A DNA stretch of 64,000 nucleotides. Source: Hymenobacter crusticola (GTDB lineage: Bacteria > Bacteroidota > Bacteroidia > Cytophagales > Hymenobacteraceae). The stretch lies in the NCBI RefSeq assembly GCF_002154225.1, contig NZ_MTSE01000007.1:300612-364611 (forward strand), read 5' to 3'. Below the pieces are notes generated by a model. The model ran no database searches. It was not told where the DNA came from and saw only the letters and a list, made by a program, of their open reading frames with translations. Below, in pieces: positions 27,320-35,486 of this stretch; within the stretch, counting starts at the first letter, position 1; each line of letters opens with the position of its first letter. Position numbers and translations under genes: made by a program.

Positions 27320-30300
27320 ATGCAAGGCTACTCCATTCCGTTGAGCCGGTTGCTGGTGCTACTCGCGCTGGGCAGCGTGCCCACCTATCACGTTGCGCAC
27401 GCCGCTGAGCTGCGCACCACGCGGCGCCCGGCCCGCCTCGTGCGGCTAACCGGCACCGTGACGGACGACAAGAACGAGCCCATTCCGGGCGCCAACGTCA
27501 TTGAAAAGCAAACTCGCAACGGCACGGCCACCGACGCGCAAGGGCAGTTCAGCATTGAGGTAAATCCGGGCGCGACGCTCGTCATTTCCTCCATCGGCTA
27601 CGCCACACAAGAGCTTGTAGTGGGCTCCCAATCAACGTATACCGTCAGGCTGAAGGCCGAAACAAACCAGCTCAACGAGGTAGTGGCCGTGGGCTACCAA
27701 ACGCTGCGCAAAAGCGACCTGACCGGCGCGGTGGCCGACGTGAAAGCTAAGGAGCTAAACACCACCGCGCCCACTCTAGGTCAGGCGCTGGTGGGCAAGC
27801 TCGCCGGGGTGCAGGCCGCGCAGGTGAGCGGTGCCCCCTACGTGAGCACCAAAATCCGGGTGCGGGGCATTGGCTCCATCAATGCTAGCTCGGAGCCGCT
27901 CTACGTTATCGACGGCTTCCCGGCCGCTAACGACGTGTTTATCAACCCCAATGATATTGAAAGCATCGACGTGCTGAAGGATGCCGCGTCGGCCGCCATC
28001 TACGGTTCGCGGGCTTCGGGTGGGGTGGTGCTCATTACCACCAAGCGCGGTAAGGAAGGCAAAGGTCGGCTGGACTACGAGTATCAGTTCGGCGTCAACC
28101 AGCTCGCTAAAAAGGTAGACCTGCTGAATGCCAGCGAGTTTGCCCAGCTGATGATTGACGCGCGCAACAACACGTACCGCGACCTAGTGCAGAACAGCGG
28201 CCGCCCTTGGAACGACGGGATGTTCTCCGACAACAACGCCACCCGCATCGCACGGGTCGGCAACGCCGGTTCGGTCAGCATCCCCACCGACATCTACGAC
28301 TTCACCAACCAAAAGCTGATTGCGCCGCAGTACAACACCGACTGGCAGGATGAGCTGTACCGCAACGCGCCCCTCAACCGCCACAACCTCACCTTCTCGG
28401 GTGGCAGCAACGGCGTGCGTTACCTGCTTAGCGGCGACTATCAAACGCAGCAGGGCATCGTGGTGGCTACGAAGCAAGACCGGGTGAACTTCCGGGCCAA
28501 TATCGACGGAGACGTTGGTAAGAAGCTGAAGGTCGGCGCCAATGTGTTCGTGACCTCTACCAACAACCGCGAAATTCAGGAAGGCCGCTTCAACCAAGGC
28601 CCCATCCTAGGGGCGCTCATTTACCCATCGACGTTCCGCGCCCGCGACGAAAACGGCAACCTCGTGAAAAACGAAGTAGCTGCCCAGCAATCGGCTTACG
28701 GCTACCAGACCGTGGAAAACCCGGTGGCCCTAGCTGAAGAAACGAAGATTACGCGCAAAGGCTTACGTGGTACCTATAATGGCACAGCAAGTTACGAGGT
28801 GCTGCCGGGGCTAGTGGCGAAAGCAAACGTGGGCTTGCAGACCTACAACGAGAAGTATGAGTACTACCTGCCCACGAGCTTGAGCAGCGGCAATAACCCG
28901 CCCTACTCGCCCCAGGCCATTGCGGCCGCCACCGCTACTGCCTTGACGGTCAATACTCAAAACGTGCTTGGTGAATTTACGGCTACCTACGTGCATCAAT
29001 TCGGTAAGCACAACCTGAACGGCCTAGTGGGCTATACCGCCCAGAAAACCAACCTCGACCAGATCAGCGTGTCGGCGCAGGGCTTCCAGAACGACGCCGT
29101 GCCGGAAATCACCGCCCAGGGCGCCGACCCAACCAACTTCTTCCAAAATTTTGCCGGCAGTGGCCAAGGCCTCACGGGCACGAGTACCGCCACCAGCAGC
29201 GTGGGCTTCACCGGCACGGGCAAGCAAGAAGAAACGTTGCTCTCGTACCTAGCCCGGGTGCAGTATAGCTACGATGAGCGCTACTTCCTGACGGCCGCCT
29301 TCCGCACCGACGGCTCCTCGCGCTTCGGCCCGGCCAATCGCTGGGGCAACTTCCCCTCGGTGTCGGCGGGCTGGACGATTTCAAATGAGTCGTTTTACAA
29401 CAGCTGGCTCGGGGCGGGCTCTACGCTTCGCCTGCGCGGCAGCTGGGGCCTGACCGGCAACTACAACATTCCGCTTTATGGCTACCAGCAAACCATAGCC
29501 AGCCCGACGGGCGCGGTATTCGGAGCCGGCACCATTCAAACGGCCTATTACGCTGGCGCGCTCCGGGACCAAAAGCTAGGGTGGGAGTCGACGTCGCAGT
29601 TCAACCTAGGTCTGGACCTTGGCTTGTTCAACAACCGCCTGACGCTCGTTACGAACGGCTACCTGAGCTACTCCTACAACTTGCTGTTCAACCAGCCCAT
29701 TTCGGCTATTTCGGGCACTACCAGCATCCTCACCAACCTAGGTGATTCGCGCATTCGCAACAAAGGCCTAGAGTTTCAGGTGGATGGCCGGGCCGTGTCG
29801 ACCAAAGATTTCAACCTGAATCTGAGCGGTAACATCTCCTTCAACCGCAACCAAGTGCTCGATATGGGCGGCTCGAACACCATTCAAGTGGCTGGCGCTG
29901 AGCGCTCCTACATCACGCACATCACCCAGGAAGGGCAACCCGTGGGTATGTTCTACGGCTTCAAGGTAATCGGCATGGTGCGCCAAGCCGACATGGACAA
30001 GCTAGCCGCCGACAACGCCGTGTACAACGCGGCTACTCAGTCGTTTCCGGCTGGTTACGTGCTGCAAGGGCCGGCCCGCTCTACGGCTTCCACCAACCCG
30101 CTCCGCCCCGGCGACCTGCTGTTTGAGGACGTCAATAAAGACGGCGTGGTGAACGACGCCGACAAGCAAGTAATTGGCTCGCCCTATCCGAAGTTTACGT
30201 ACGGCTTCTCGCTGAATACCACCTACAAAGCCTTGGATTTCAACGCCTCGTTCAACGGCATTTATGGCAACCAAGTGCTTGACGGGCAGGATTATTACCT

Positions 30301-30697
30301 CTACAACATGGAGGGTTCGGGCAACCAGTACTCGGTGGTAACGGAGCGCTACCGCTCCGAGGCTGAGCCAGGCAACGGGCAGGTGTACCGCGCCTCGCGG
30401 GGCGGCACCCAAAGCAACAGCACGCGCCTGTCGACCTTCTACCTGCAAAACGGCTCGTACCTGCGCTGCACCAACTTGACCCTAGGGTATAACCTGCCCG
30501 TGGCGCTGGTGAGCAAGGTGCACGTGAGCGGTTTGCGCGTGTACGTCAACGCCAACAACGTCTTCACCCTCACCAAATACAAGGGCTACAACCCGGAGGT
30601 GGACTACAACAACGGCTCGAACCTAGCCCCCGGCGTCGACTACGGCAAGTACCCTTTGGCCCGCGGCTACAACCTAGGTGTGCGCGTTTCTTTCTAA
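27320..30697 (+). CDS. SusC/RagA-family TonB-dependent outer membrane transporter
   Basis: 1125 residues from the ATG at 27320. A signal peptide (about 1-30) is followed by a carboxypeptidase-like regulatory domain (LTGTVTDDKNEPIPGANV), a TonB box region (LNEVVAVGYQTLRKSDLTGAV), a plug (RIRG-type VRVRGIGSINASSEPLYVIDGFP, DVLKDAASAAIYGSRASGG) and a long barrel ending GVRVSF. It imports a ligand across the outer membrane with its SusD partner encoded 87 nt downstream. No glycoside hydrolase is nearby, so the ligand is probably not a polysaccharide; a phosphodiester is a possibility from context. Confidence 0.95.
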   Translation: MQGYSIPLSRLLVLLALGSVPTYHVAHAAELRTTRRPARLVRLTGTVTDDKNEPIPGANVIEKQTRNGTATDAQGQFSIEVNPGATLVISSIGYATQELVVGSQSTYTVRLKAETNQLNEVVAVGYQTLRKSDLTGAVADVKAKELNTTAPTLGQALVGKLAGVQAAQVSGAPYVSTKIRVRGIGSINASSEPLYVIDGFPAANDVFINPNDIESIDVLKDAASAAIYGSRASGGVVLITTKRGKEGKGRLDYEYQFGVNQLAKKVDLLNASEFAQLMIDARNNTYRDLVQNSGRPWNDGMFSDNNATRIARVGNAGSVSIPTDIYDFTNQKLIAPQYNTDWQDELYRNAPLNRHNLTFSGGSNGVRYLLSGDYQTQQGIVVATKQDRVNFRANIDGDVGKKLKVGANVFVTSTNNREIQEGRFNQGPILGALIYPSTFRARDENGNLVKNEVAAQQSAYGYQTVENPVALAEETKITRKGLRGTYNGTASYEVLPGLVAKANVGLQTYNEKYEYYLPTSLSSGNNPPYSPQAIAAATATALTVNTQNVLGEFTATYVHQFGKHNLNGLVGYTAQKTNLDQISVSAQGFQNDAVPEITAQGADPTNFFQNFAGSGQGLTGTSTATSSVGFTGTGKQEETLLSYLARVQYSYDERYFLTAAFRTDGSSRFGPANRWGNFPSVSAGWTISNESFYNSWLGAGSTLRLRGSWGLTGNYNIPLYGYQQTIASPTGAVFGAGTIQTAYYAGALRDQKLGWESTSQFNLGLDLGLFNNRLTLVTNGYLSYSYNLLFNQPISAISGTTSILTNLGDSRIRNKGLEFQVDGRAVSTKDFNLNLSGNISFNRNQVLDMGGSNTIQVAGAERSYITHITQEGQPVGMFYGFKVIGMVRQADMDKLAADNAVYNAATQSFPAGYVLQGPARSTASTNPLRPGDLLFEDVNKDGVVNDADKQVIGSPYPKFTYGFSLNTTYKALDFNASFNGIYGNQVLDGQDYYLYNMEGSGNQYSVVTERYRSEAEPGNGQVYRASRGGTQSNSTRLSTFYLQNGSYLRCTNLTLGYNLPVALVSKVHVSGLRVYVNANNVFTLTKYKGYNPEVDYNNGSNLAPGVDYGKYPLARGYNLGVRVSF

Positions 30698-30706
30698 GTC
30701 GCTTTG

Positions 30707-30754
30707 CCCTAGTTCGCTCGCTAGTTCGCTCGCTAGCTCGTGAGCGACCTAGGG
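30707..30754 (+). promoter_or_regulatory. Intercistronic hairpin with tandem 12-mers between susC and susD
   Basis: The outer arms CCCTAGTTCGCTC (30707-30719) and GAGCGACCTAGGG (30742-30754) pair with one mismatch. Inside is CTAGTTCGCTCG repeated twice in tandem (30709-30732) and a third degenerate unit. Such a hairpin could protect susC mRNA or reduce read-through into susD. Confidence 0.55.
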
Positions 30755-30784
30755 TAGCTTCTTCATCCCTCATCAACCGAAACT

Positions 30785-32359
30785 ATGCTACGTTTCTTTC
30801 CTACTAAATTTCGGCGTACTTGGCCCCGCACGGTTTCGGGCCTTACTTTGGTGCTGCTGTGCGGCTCGCTGGTGCTTGGCGCGTGCCGCGAAGATTTTCT
30901 GGACCAAGATAACCCCAACGCCATTCCGGCCACCGACTATTATAAGTCGGAAAACGACGTGCTGCTCGCCTTGAATGGTGTGTACCAGGGCCTGCGCAGC
31001 AACAGCGGCATTGCCGAGAGCAGCGGCCTGTACTCGGAAGAACGCTCTGACAACACCGGTACCAACGACAATCAATCGAATGCGGGCGAGCCGTTTCAGT
31101 TCAACGCCTTCTCGCTGCTGCCAAGCAACTCGTACCTACAAACGCACTGGACGGCCCTCTACCAGATCATCACGCGGGCCAACAACGTGCTGGCCGGCTC
31201 GGAAACGGTGACCTTCGCCAAGCCCGAAACCAAAGCGCAGTACCAAGCCGAGGCCAAGTTTATCCGGGCCCTGATCTACTTCGAGCTAGTGCGCAAGTGG
31301 GGCGATGTGCCGCTGGTAACCACGCAACTCACCACGCCGGAACAGGCGAATACCAACACGTTCCGGGAGAAGAAAGAAACTGTATACGCGCAGATTGTAG
31401 CCGACCTAACCGACGTGGTGAACAGCCCATTGCCCGACGTGCAAGCGGCTGCCAACACGGGGCGCGTGTCGAAGGTGGCGGGGCAGGCCCTGCTAGGCAA
31501 AGTGTACCTAACCATGGCCACTACGCTCGACCCAGCCAACCGCACCATCAACCTGAACCAAGCCAAAACGTACCTGACCAACGCCTACAACAAGCGCACG
31601 TTTGGGCAGCTAAAGGAAATCCCGTACGCCGACGTGTTCGACGTGGCCAAGAAGTCGGCGAACCCAGAAGCTATTTTCCGCATCGTGTACCGGCAGGGTG
31701 ACATCAACTATTCCTCGCGCATTGCGGCCAACACCCAGGCGCAGGGAGAAACCGTTAACTCGCTGCGTCCGAATACGGGCGTGGGCGGCAACGTGACGCC
31801 CGACCTAGTGAAGGACTACGAAACCGGCGACGTGCGCAAGGAGTTCTCCATTAAGTACGCCAACGCCGCCGTCGTGCGCGATTACTTCATCACAAAGTTT
31901 CGCGACACCAGCGCAGCCGCTGGCACCAACGGCTACGGCGGCAACGACTGGCTCCTGCTCCGCTACGCCGACGTGATTTTGATGCTCGCCGAAGTAAACC
32001 TCTACCTAGGTGACGTGGCCGCTGCTACTGGCCTGCTCAACCAAGTGCGCGAGCGGGCCGGCTTGCCGCTCTACGCAGTAGCCAGCGTTAACCCAGTCTA
32101 TAGCGCCAAGTATCCCACGCTCAAGCTCGCCATTCTGCACGAGCGACGCGTAGAGCTAGCCTTCGAAAACCAGCGGTGGTTCGACTTGCTACGCTTCTTC
32201 ACGCCTGAGGAGTTGGTCGCCTATTTCCGCACCAAGAGCCAGGCCGACTTCGGGGCCGCGCAGCTCTCGAACTTCGGCGCCAAGGATTACTACTATCCCA
32301 TTCCGTTCAACGAAGTCAGGTTGAACCCGGCGGGCATGTACCAGAACCCCGGCTATTAA
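30785..32359 (+). CDS. RagB/SusD-family outer membrane lipoprotein
   Basis: 524 residues. The N-terminus is a lipoprotein signal (hydrophobic 17-33, lipobox LGAC), then EDFLDQDNPNAIPATDYYKSENDVLLALNGVYQGL, the standard SusD start. TPR-like helices follow, including RALIYFELVRKWGDVPLVT and LRYADVILMLAEV. The C-terminus has the family ending RRVELAFENQRWFDLLRF ... YYPIPFNEVRLNP. It caps the SusC barrel on the cell surface and captures the ligand. It forms an operon with susC. Confidence 0.95.
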   Translation: MLRFFPTKFRRTWPRTVSGLTLVLLCGSLVLGACREDFLDQDNPNAIPATDYYKSENDVLLALNGVYQGLRSNSGIAESSGLYSEERSDNTGTNDNQSNAGEPFQFNAFSLLPSNSYLQTHWTALYQIITRANNVLAGSETVTFAKPETKAQYQAEAKFIRALIYFELVRKWGDVPLVTTQLTTPEQANTNTFREKKETVYAQIVADLTDVVNSPLPDVQAAANTGRVSKVAGQALLGKVYLTMATTLDPANRTINLNQAKTYLTNAYNKRTFGQLKEIPYADVFDVAKKSANPEAIFRIVYRQGDINYSSRIAANTQAQGETVNSLRPNTGVGGNVTPDLVKDYETGDVRKEFSIKYANAAVVRDYFITKFRDTSAAAGTNGYGGNDWLLLRYADVILMLAEVNLYLGDVAAATGLLNQVRERAGLPLYAVASVNPVYSAKYPTLKLAILHERRVELAFENQRWFDLLRFFTPEELVAYFRTKSQADFGAAQLSNFGAKDYYYPIPFNEVRLNPAGMYQNPGY

Positions 32360-32564
32360 GGGCGTGTCCAACTAGGTGTTCCAGCAAAGCAGATGTCCTT
32401 TTGCCCAACGGGAGAAACCTCGCATGCTGACGCTAGATGGCGCTACCTGGAACAAGCAAGATTTTTTCCGTTGGTCGAAAGGACAACTTAGTTGAATAGC
32501 TTAAGCCCCTAAAGCATGGCATAAAGCAATGTACCTAGGGTGTACAGTAGGTACCTCATTCAAG

Positions 32565-32603
32565 TAGGGCTTCGAAAGTCGCGGAAGCGCTTTTGAAGCC
32601 CTA
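32565..32603 (+). terminator. Hairpin terminator after the susCD operon
   Basis: TAGGGCTTCGAAAG (32565-32578) pairs with CTTTTGAAGCCCTA (32590-32603) with one mismatch, followed by TTT. It lies about 205 nt past susD; nothing else is visible in the gap 32360-32669. Confidence 0.55.
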
Positions 32604-32669
32604 TTTAGCATAAAACAGGCTGCCGCCGCACCGCTACATTTCAACAGAAAACCTAGCCTATTCCCTTTT

Positions 32670-33577
32670 ATGATTCGTATTTCCTTGATTCTTCTCAGCA
32701 TTCTTCTCGTCGGAACCACGCAAGCCCAACAGCGCCGGGTAGATGGCATTATCCGCAGCTTGCGCGACCCTGCTAGCAAGCAGGTATTGGTGGTGGCTCA
32801 CCGCGGCGACTGGCGCAATGCCCCGGAGAACTCCTTGCTAGCCATCGAGTACGCCATTGAGAAAGGCGTGGATGTGGTCGAGATTGATTTAAAGAAATCC
32901 AAAGATGGCGTGCTCATACTCATGCACGACCAAACCATTGACCGCACAACGTCGGGCAAGGGCAAACCCGAGGACTACACCTGGGCTGAGCTACAGCAGC
33001 TCACCCTCAAGAACCCGCACGGTGCGCCCACGCGCCAGCGCATCCCCACCTTCGAGCAGTGCATGCTAGCAGCCAAAGGCCGGGTGATGATCAACGTCGA
33101 CAAGGGTTACGACTACTTCCAGGAAGCCTACGCCGTGCTGGAGAAAATCGGGACAGTCGACCACGCCATTATCAAGTCGAGTGAGCCGTATGAGAAGGTA
33201 AAGGCTGAGAATGGCAATCTGCTCAGCAACAAGCAGCTAGCCTACATGCCCATCGTGGACCTAGGCAAGCCCAATGCCGCCACCATGCTGCGCGACTACG
33301 AGCAAAAGCTCAATCCCGTAGCCGTCGAGGTGGTCTCGCCACCGACAGTGCGCTGCTGCGCTCCAACTACCAACTTATTCCGAAAGACAACGGCCGGATC
33401 TGGTACAATAGCTTGTGGGCGAGCCTTGACGCCGGCCACGACGATGAGCGCAGCGTGGAAGAACGCCAGCCCGAAGCGGGGTGGGGCTGGCTCTTGGCGC
33501 ACGGAGCCACTATTATCCAGACCGACCGCCCCGCCGAGCTAATTGCGTATCTGCGCAAAAAGAAGCTGCACCCATAA
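32670..33577 (+). pseudogene. Glycerophosphodiester phosphodiesterase family gene with a -1 frameshift
   Basis: Frame 1 from 32670 encodes a signal peptide and a GDPD domain: VVAHRGDWRNAPENSLLAIEYAI with the HRG catalytic His, VVEIDLKKSKDGVLILMHDQTIDRTT with the Glu/Asp metal ligands and second His. It is normal through PVAVEVV near 33335, then loses family character. From there the +2 shifted frame carries the missing end (SALLRSNYQLIP, WGWLLAHGATIIQTDRPAEL, YLRKKKLHP) to a stop at 33577. One missing nucleotide around 33334-33340 explains both. A restored protein would have about 302 residues. Confidence 0.85.
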
Positions 33578-33721
33578 ACACCCATGCTCGACGTGAGCAC
33601 CTGCTACTAGGGGTTAATACTCAACGGAAACTAGCTACCTGCTTCGATACTAGCTCGGGGTGCAAGCCGGCCTGAAAAAACATTTTCAAACAGCCGCTTG
33701 GTACCAAGCTAGCTGTGGTTC

Positions 33722-33911
33722 CTCTATCGGACCTTGCGCACTGAGGAAAAGGATTCATCGATCCATTAATGACTCTGAAATCGCGCTGTGCCGTGGGCAC
33801 CACCTTGCTGCTGCGGCTGCACCAGACTGTGTGCACTTCAAATGCACTGCATGCCGGCACATGTACTGCCTGAGCCGCGTGACCGTGTTAGTAGTAACGC
33901 CACCTAGCTAG
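33722..33911 (+). pseudogene. Fur-superfamily repressor remnant
   Basis: One frame gives LYRTLRTEEKD, as in the DNA-binding end of Fur proteins, and soon meets a stop. A second frame continues with IHRSINDSEIALCRGHH and VHFKCTACRHMYCLSRVTV, as in the Fur metal-binding domain with its CxxC motif, then stops early. The N-terminal half and the second CxxC pair are missing. The family order is intact but the reading frame is not, so this is a decayed gene. It lies beside a His-rich lipoprotein and a MerC gene, which suggests a Zur-type regulator. Confidence 0.7.
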
Positions 33912-33985
33912 TAGGTCATCCGCAGTAATCCTAAGCCGACCCCAACTATAAATTTCCCAACCAGAAGAATAGTACTGCGTATACT

Positions 33986-34000
33986 TGCAACATAGTTTCA
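33986..34000. promoter_or_regulatory. Operator-like 15-mer upstream of the His-rich lipoprotein
   Basis: TGCAACATAGTTTCA is an imperfect palindrome that matches TGTAACATTGTTGCA at 34617-34631 at 12 of 15 positions. It overlaps the end of a -7-like element (TATACTTG, 33980-33987). Assignment to a Fur/Zur-type repressor is inference from the neighbouring remnant. Confidence 0.45.
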
Positions 34001-34025
34001 TATGATATTCTTCACTTCTTACTAC

Positions 34026-34565
34026 ATGAAGCGAGTTCCTCTCATTTACCCTATGCTGTCCTTAGGGCTACTAAGTTTTAGCCTGCTGACCGCCAGTTGC
34101 CAGAGTTCACCGGAAAAGACAACCGGAGCAGCTACGGAAACAACTTCCTCCGCTACCGCTATTACACACGATCAACTCGTGGTCGACCACCAAAAGATGG
34201 AAGCCGATCATCGCACGATGCAGGAGGCAGATTCCGTAATGGAAACGGACCACCAGCAAGCTGTAGCAGCAGCAAAGGCCGCTGGAATCACCGATAAGCC
34301 AGCTTTTGCCGACTTAGAAAAGCGCCACAATAGCTTGATTACGCAGCATCAGCAGGTTGTGGCCCAACATGATGCCGTCTTGAAGCGCCATGCGGAACTA
34401 GAGCAGAAGCACGCCAGTGGCAACGTTACCGATGAGCAGATGCAGCAGGACCATGCCCAGATGAAGACCGAAGACCAGCAGATTCAGCAAGAACACCAGC
34501 GGCTAGTCAACGATCACAAAAAGATACAGGCGGAACACCAAACCTTGCTAGCGGCCAAGAAATAA
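34026..34565 (+). CDS. His-rich coiled-coil lipoprotein
   Basis: 179 residues from the ATG at 34026 (an ATG at 34002 is the alternative). The signal ends in the lipobox LTASC. The mature protein is a long helix with repeating His pairs in heptad-like spacing (VVDHQKMEADHRTM, TDHQQ, EKRHNSL, TQHQQVVAQHD, LEQKH, QEHQRLVNDHKKIQAEH); I count 13 His. Such a helix could bind zinc or another metal in the periplasm. No family is recognised. It lies between two operator-like boxes next to MerC. Confidence 0.7.
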   Translation: MKRVPLIYPMLSLGLLSFSLLTASCQSSPEKTTGAATETTSSATAITHDQLVVDHQKMEADHRTMQEADSVMETDHQQAVAAAKAAGITDKPAFADLEKRHNSLITQHQQVVAQHDAVLKRHAELEQKHASGNVTDEQMQQDHAQMKTEDQQIQQEHQRLVNDHKKIQAEHQTLLAAKK

Positions 34566-34598
34566 ATCGCGACACTGTCTTACACCCCTTGGTGGTAG

Positions 34599-34649
34599 AA
34601 CGGCGGGTCTATTATATGTAACATTGTTGCATATAATAGACCCGCCGTT
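34599..34649. promoter_or_regulatory. 51-nt perfect palindrome containing an operator-like core
   Basis: Two 20-nt arms (34599-34618 and 34630-34649) are exact reverse complements around an 11-nt centre. The centre plus inner arms form TGTAACATTGTTGCA (34617-34631). The structure lies 33 nt past the lipoprotein stop, so it can end that transcript, and overlaps the -33 region of the MerC promoter, so it can also regulate it. Confidence 0.7.
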
Positions 34650-34657
34650 TACCTTTG
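34627..34657 (+). promoter_or_regulatory. merC-like gene promoter: TTG - 20 nt - TACCTTTG
   Basis: TTG at 34627-34629 and TACCTTTG at 34650-34657 fit the Bacteroidota consensus. The leader to the ATG at 34782 would be about 120 nt. The -33 element sits inside the palindrome core, which suits repression by a bound protein. Confidence 0.55.
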
Positions 34658-34781
34658 TTACGCGGAACAACCCTGTTCCGCTGCTGCCTTTATTCGCGTG
34701 TTCGCTACTGCCCGTATGCTGCTTCTTGTCTTGGCAGCGTAGCGACTCGGTTGCAGACCGGTAGGCCTCACTTCTAGGAAT

Positions 34782-35144
34782 ATGAAAACACAATGGATTC
34801 GTTTAGCCGCCGATTATGGCGGCATACTAAACAGCAGCTTGTGCCTGCTGCATTGTGTAGCGGGCCCCTTACTGGTCACATTTTGGGGCGTGCACCATCA
34901 TCCGACGGCGCAATGGGAACGTGTGTTTCTGCTAGCTAGTGGGCTGCTAGTGATGCTAGCTACCTGGCGCATGTCTGCCACGAGGCTACGGATAGCGCTC
35001 TGGGGTTTCTTCACGTTGTTTGTGGGAGCGAGTCTGTGGGAGGGCCACTATCCTTGGCTGGAAATCGTGCAGTATGGGGCCTCAGCGGGGCTGATCGGCA
35101 CGCACCTGCTGAATATGCGCTATTGTCGTCGGACATGTGCTTAG
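34782..35144 (+). CDS. MerC-domain membrane protein
   Basis: 120 residues with four hydrophobic segments. The start MKTQWIRLAADYGGILNSSLCLLHCVAGPLL carries the MerC signature, Asp and Gly followed by CxxxHC-like Cys24/Cys28 region, as in mercury or zinc-related MerC proteins. It ends in MRYCRRTCA. In Bacteroidota such genes often sit near Zur-type regulators, suggesting a role in zinc handling instead of mercury resistance; no other mer genes are present. Confidence 0.82.
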   Translation: MKTQWIRLAADYGGILNSSLCLLHCVAGPLLVTFWGVHHHPTAQWERVFLLASGLLVMLATWRMSATRLRIALWGFFTLFVGASLWEGHYPWLEIVQYGASAGLIGTHLLNMRYCRRTCA

Positions 35145-35486
35145 GAGATACTACTCCGGTTTGTTCTCGCTGACCACGGTAGTACTGATCATCGTAGTAG
35201 AGGGCGTAATATCCTGCACCAAGAAGCTCAGTAGCAGAAGTTGGTATAACTAAACAAGAGAAGTATAAAGAGCTTTTTCTTAAACGAGAAAAACGCACTA
35301 CTAGGGCGAAACATCGAAAATCTGTTGCTCACGCCCCAATGGGTTGATGCGACGCGCGCAGTCGGCATACATCGTTTGCACATGCAAGCCGTTGTCGGTA
35401 CCTTATGCGTGAGGGCAACCGGCGGCGCAGCAAGCGTGTGCTTGGACGCTACCTTGCCTAGGTTGTTGCTACCTTTTGTTTTGCCT

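Noticed and set aside
30709..30744. CRISPR-like repeats
   Set aside because: The 12-mers are adjacent with no spacers, and no cas gene is present in the window.
34782..35144. Mercury resistance operon
   Set aside because: MerC occurs alone without merA, merT, merP or a MerR regulator, so a metal role of the zinc type is more likely.
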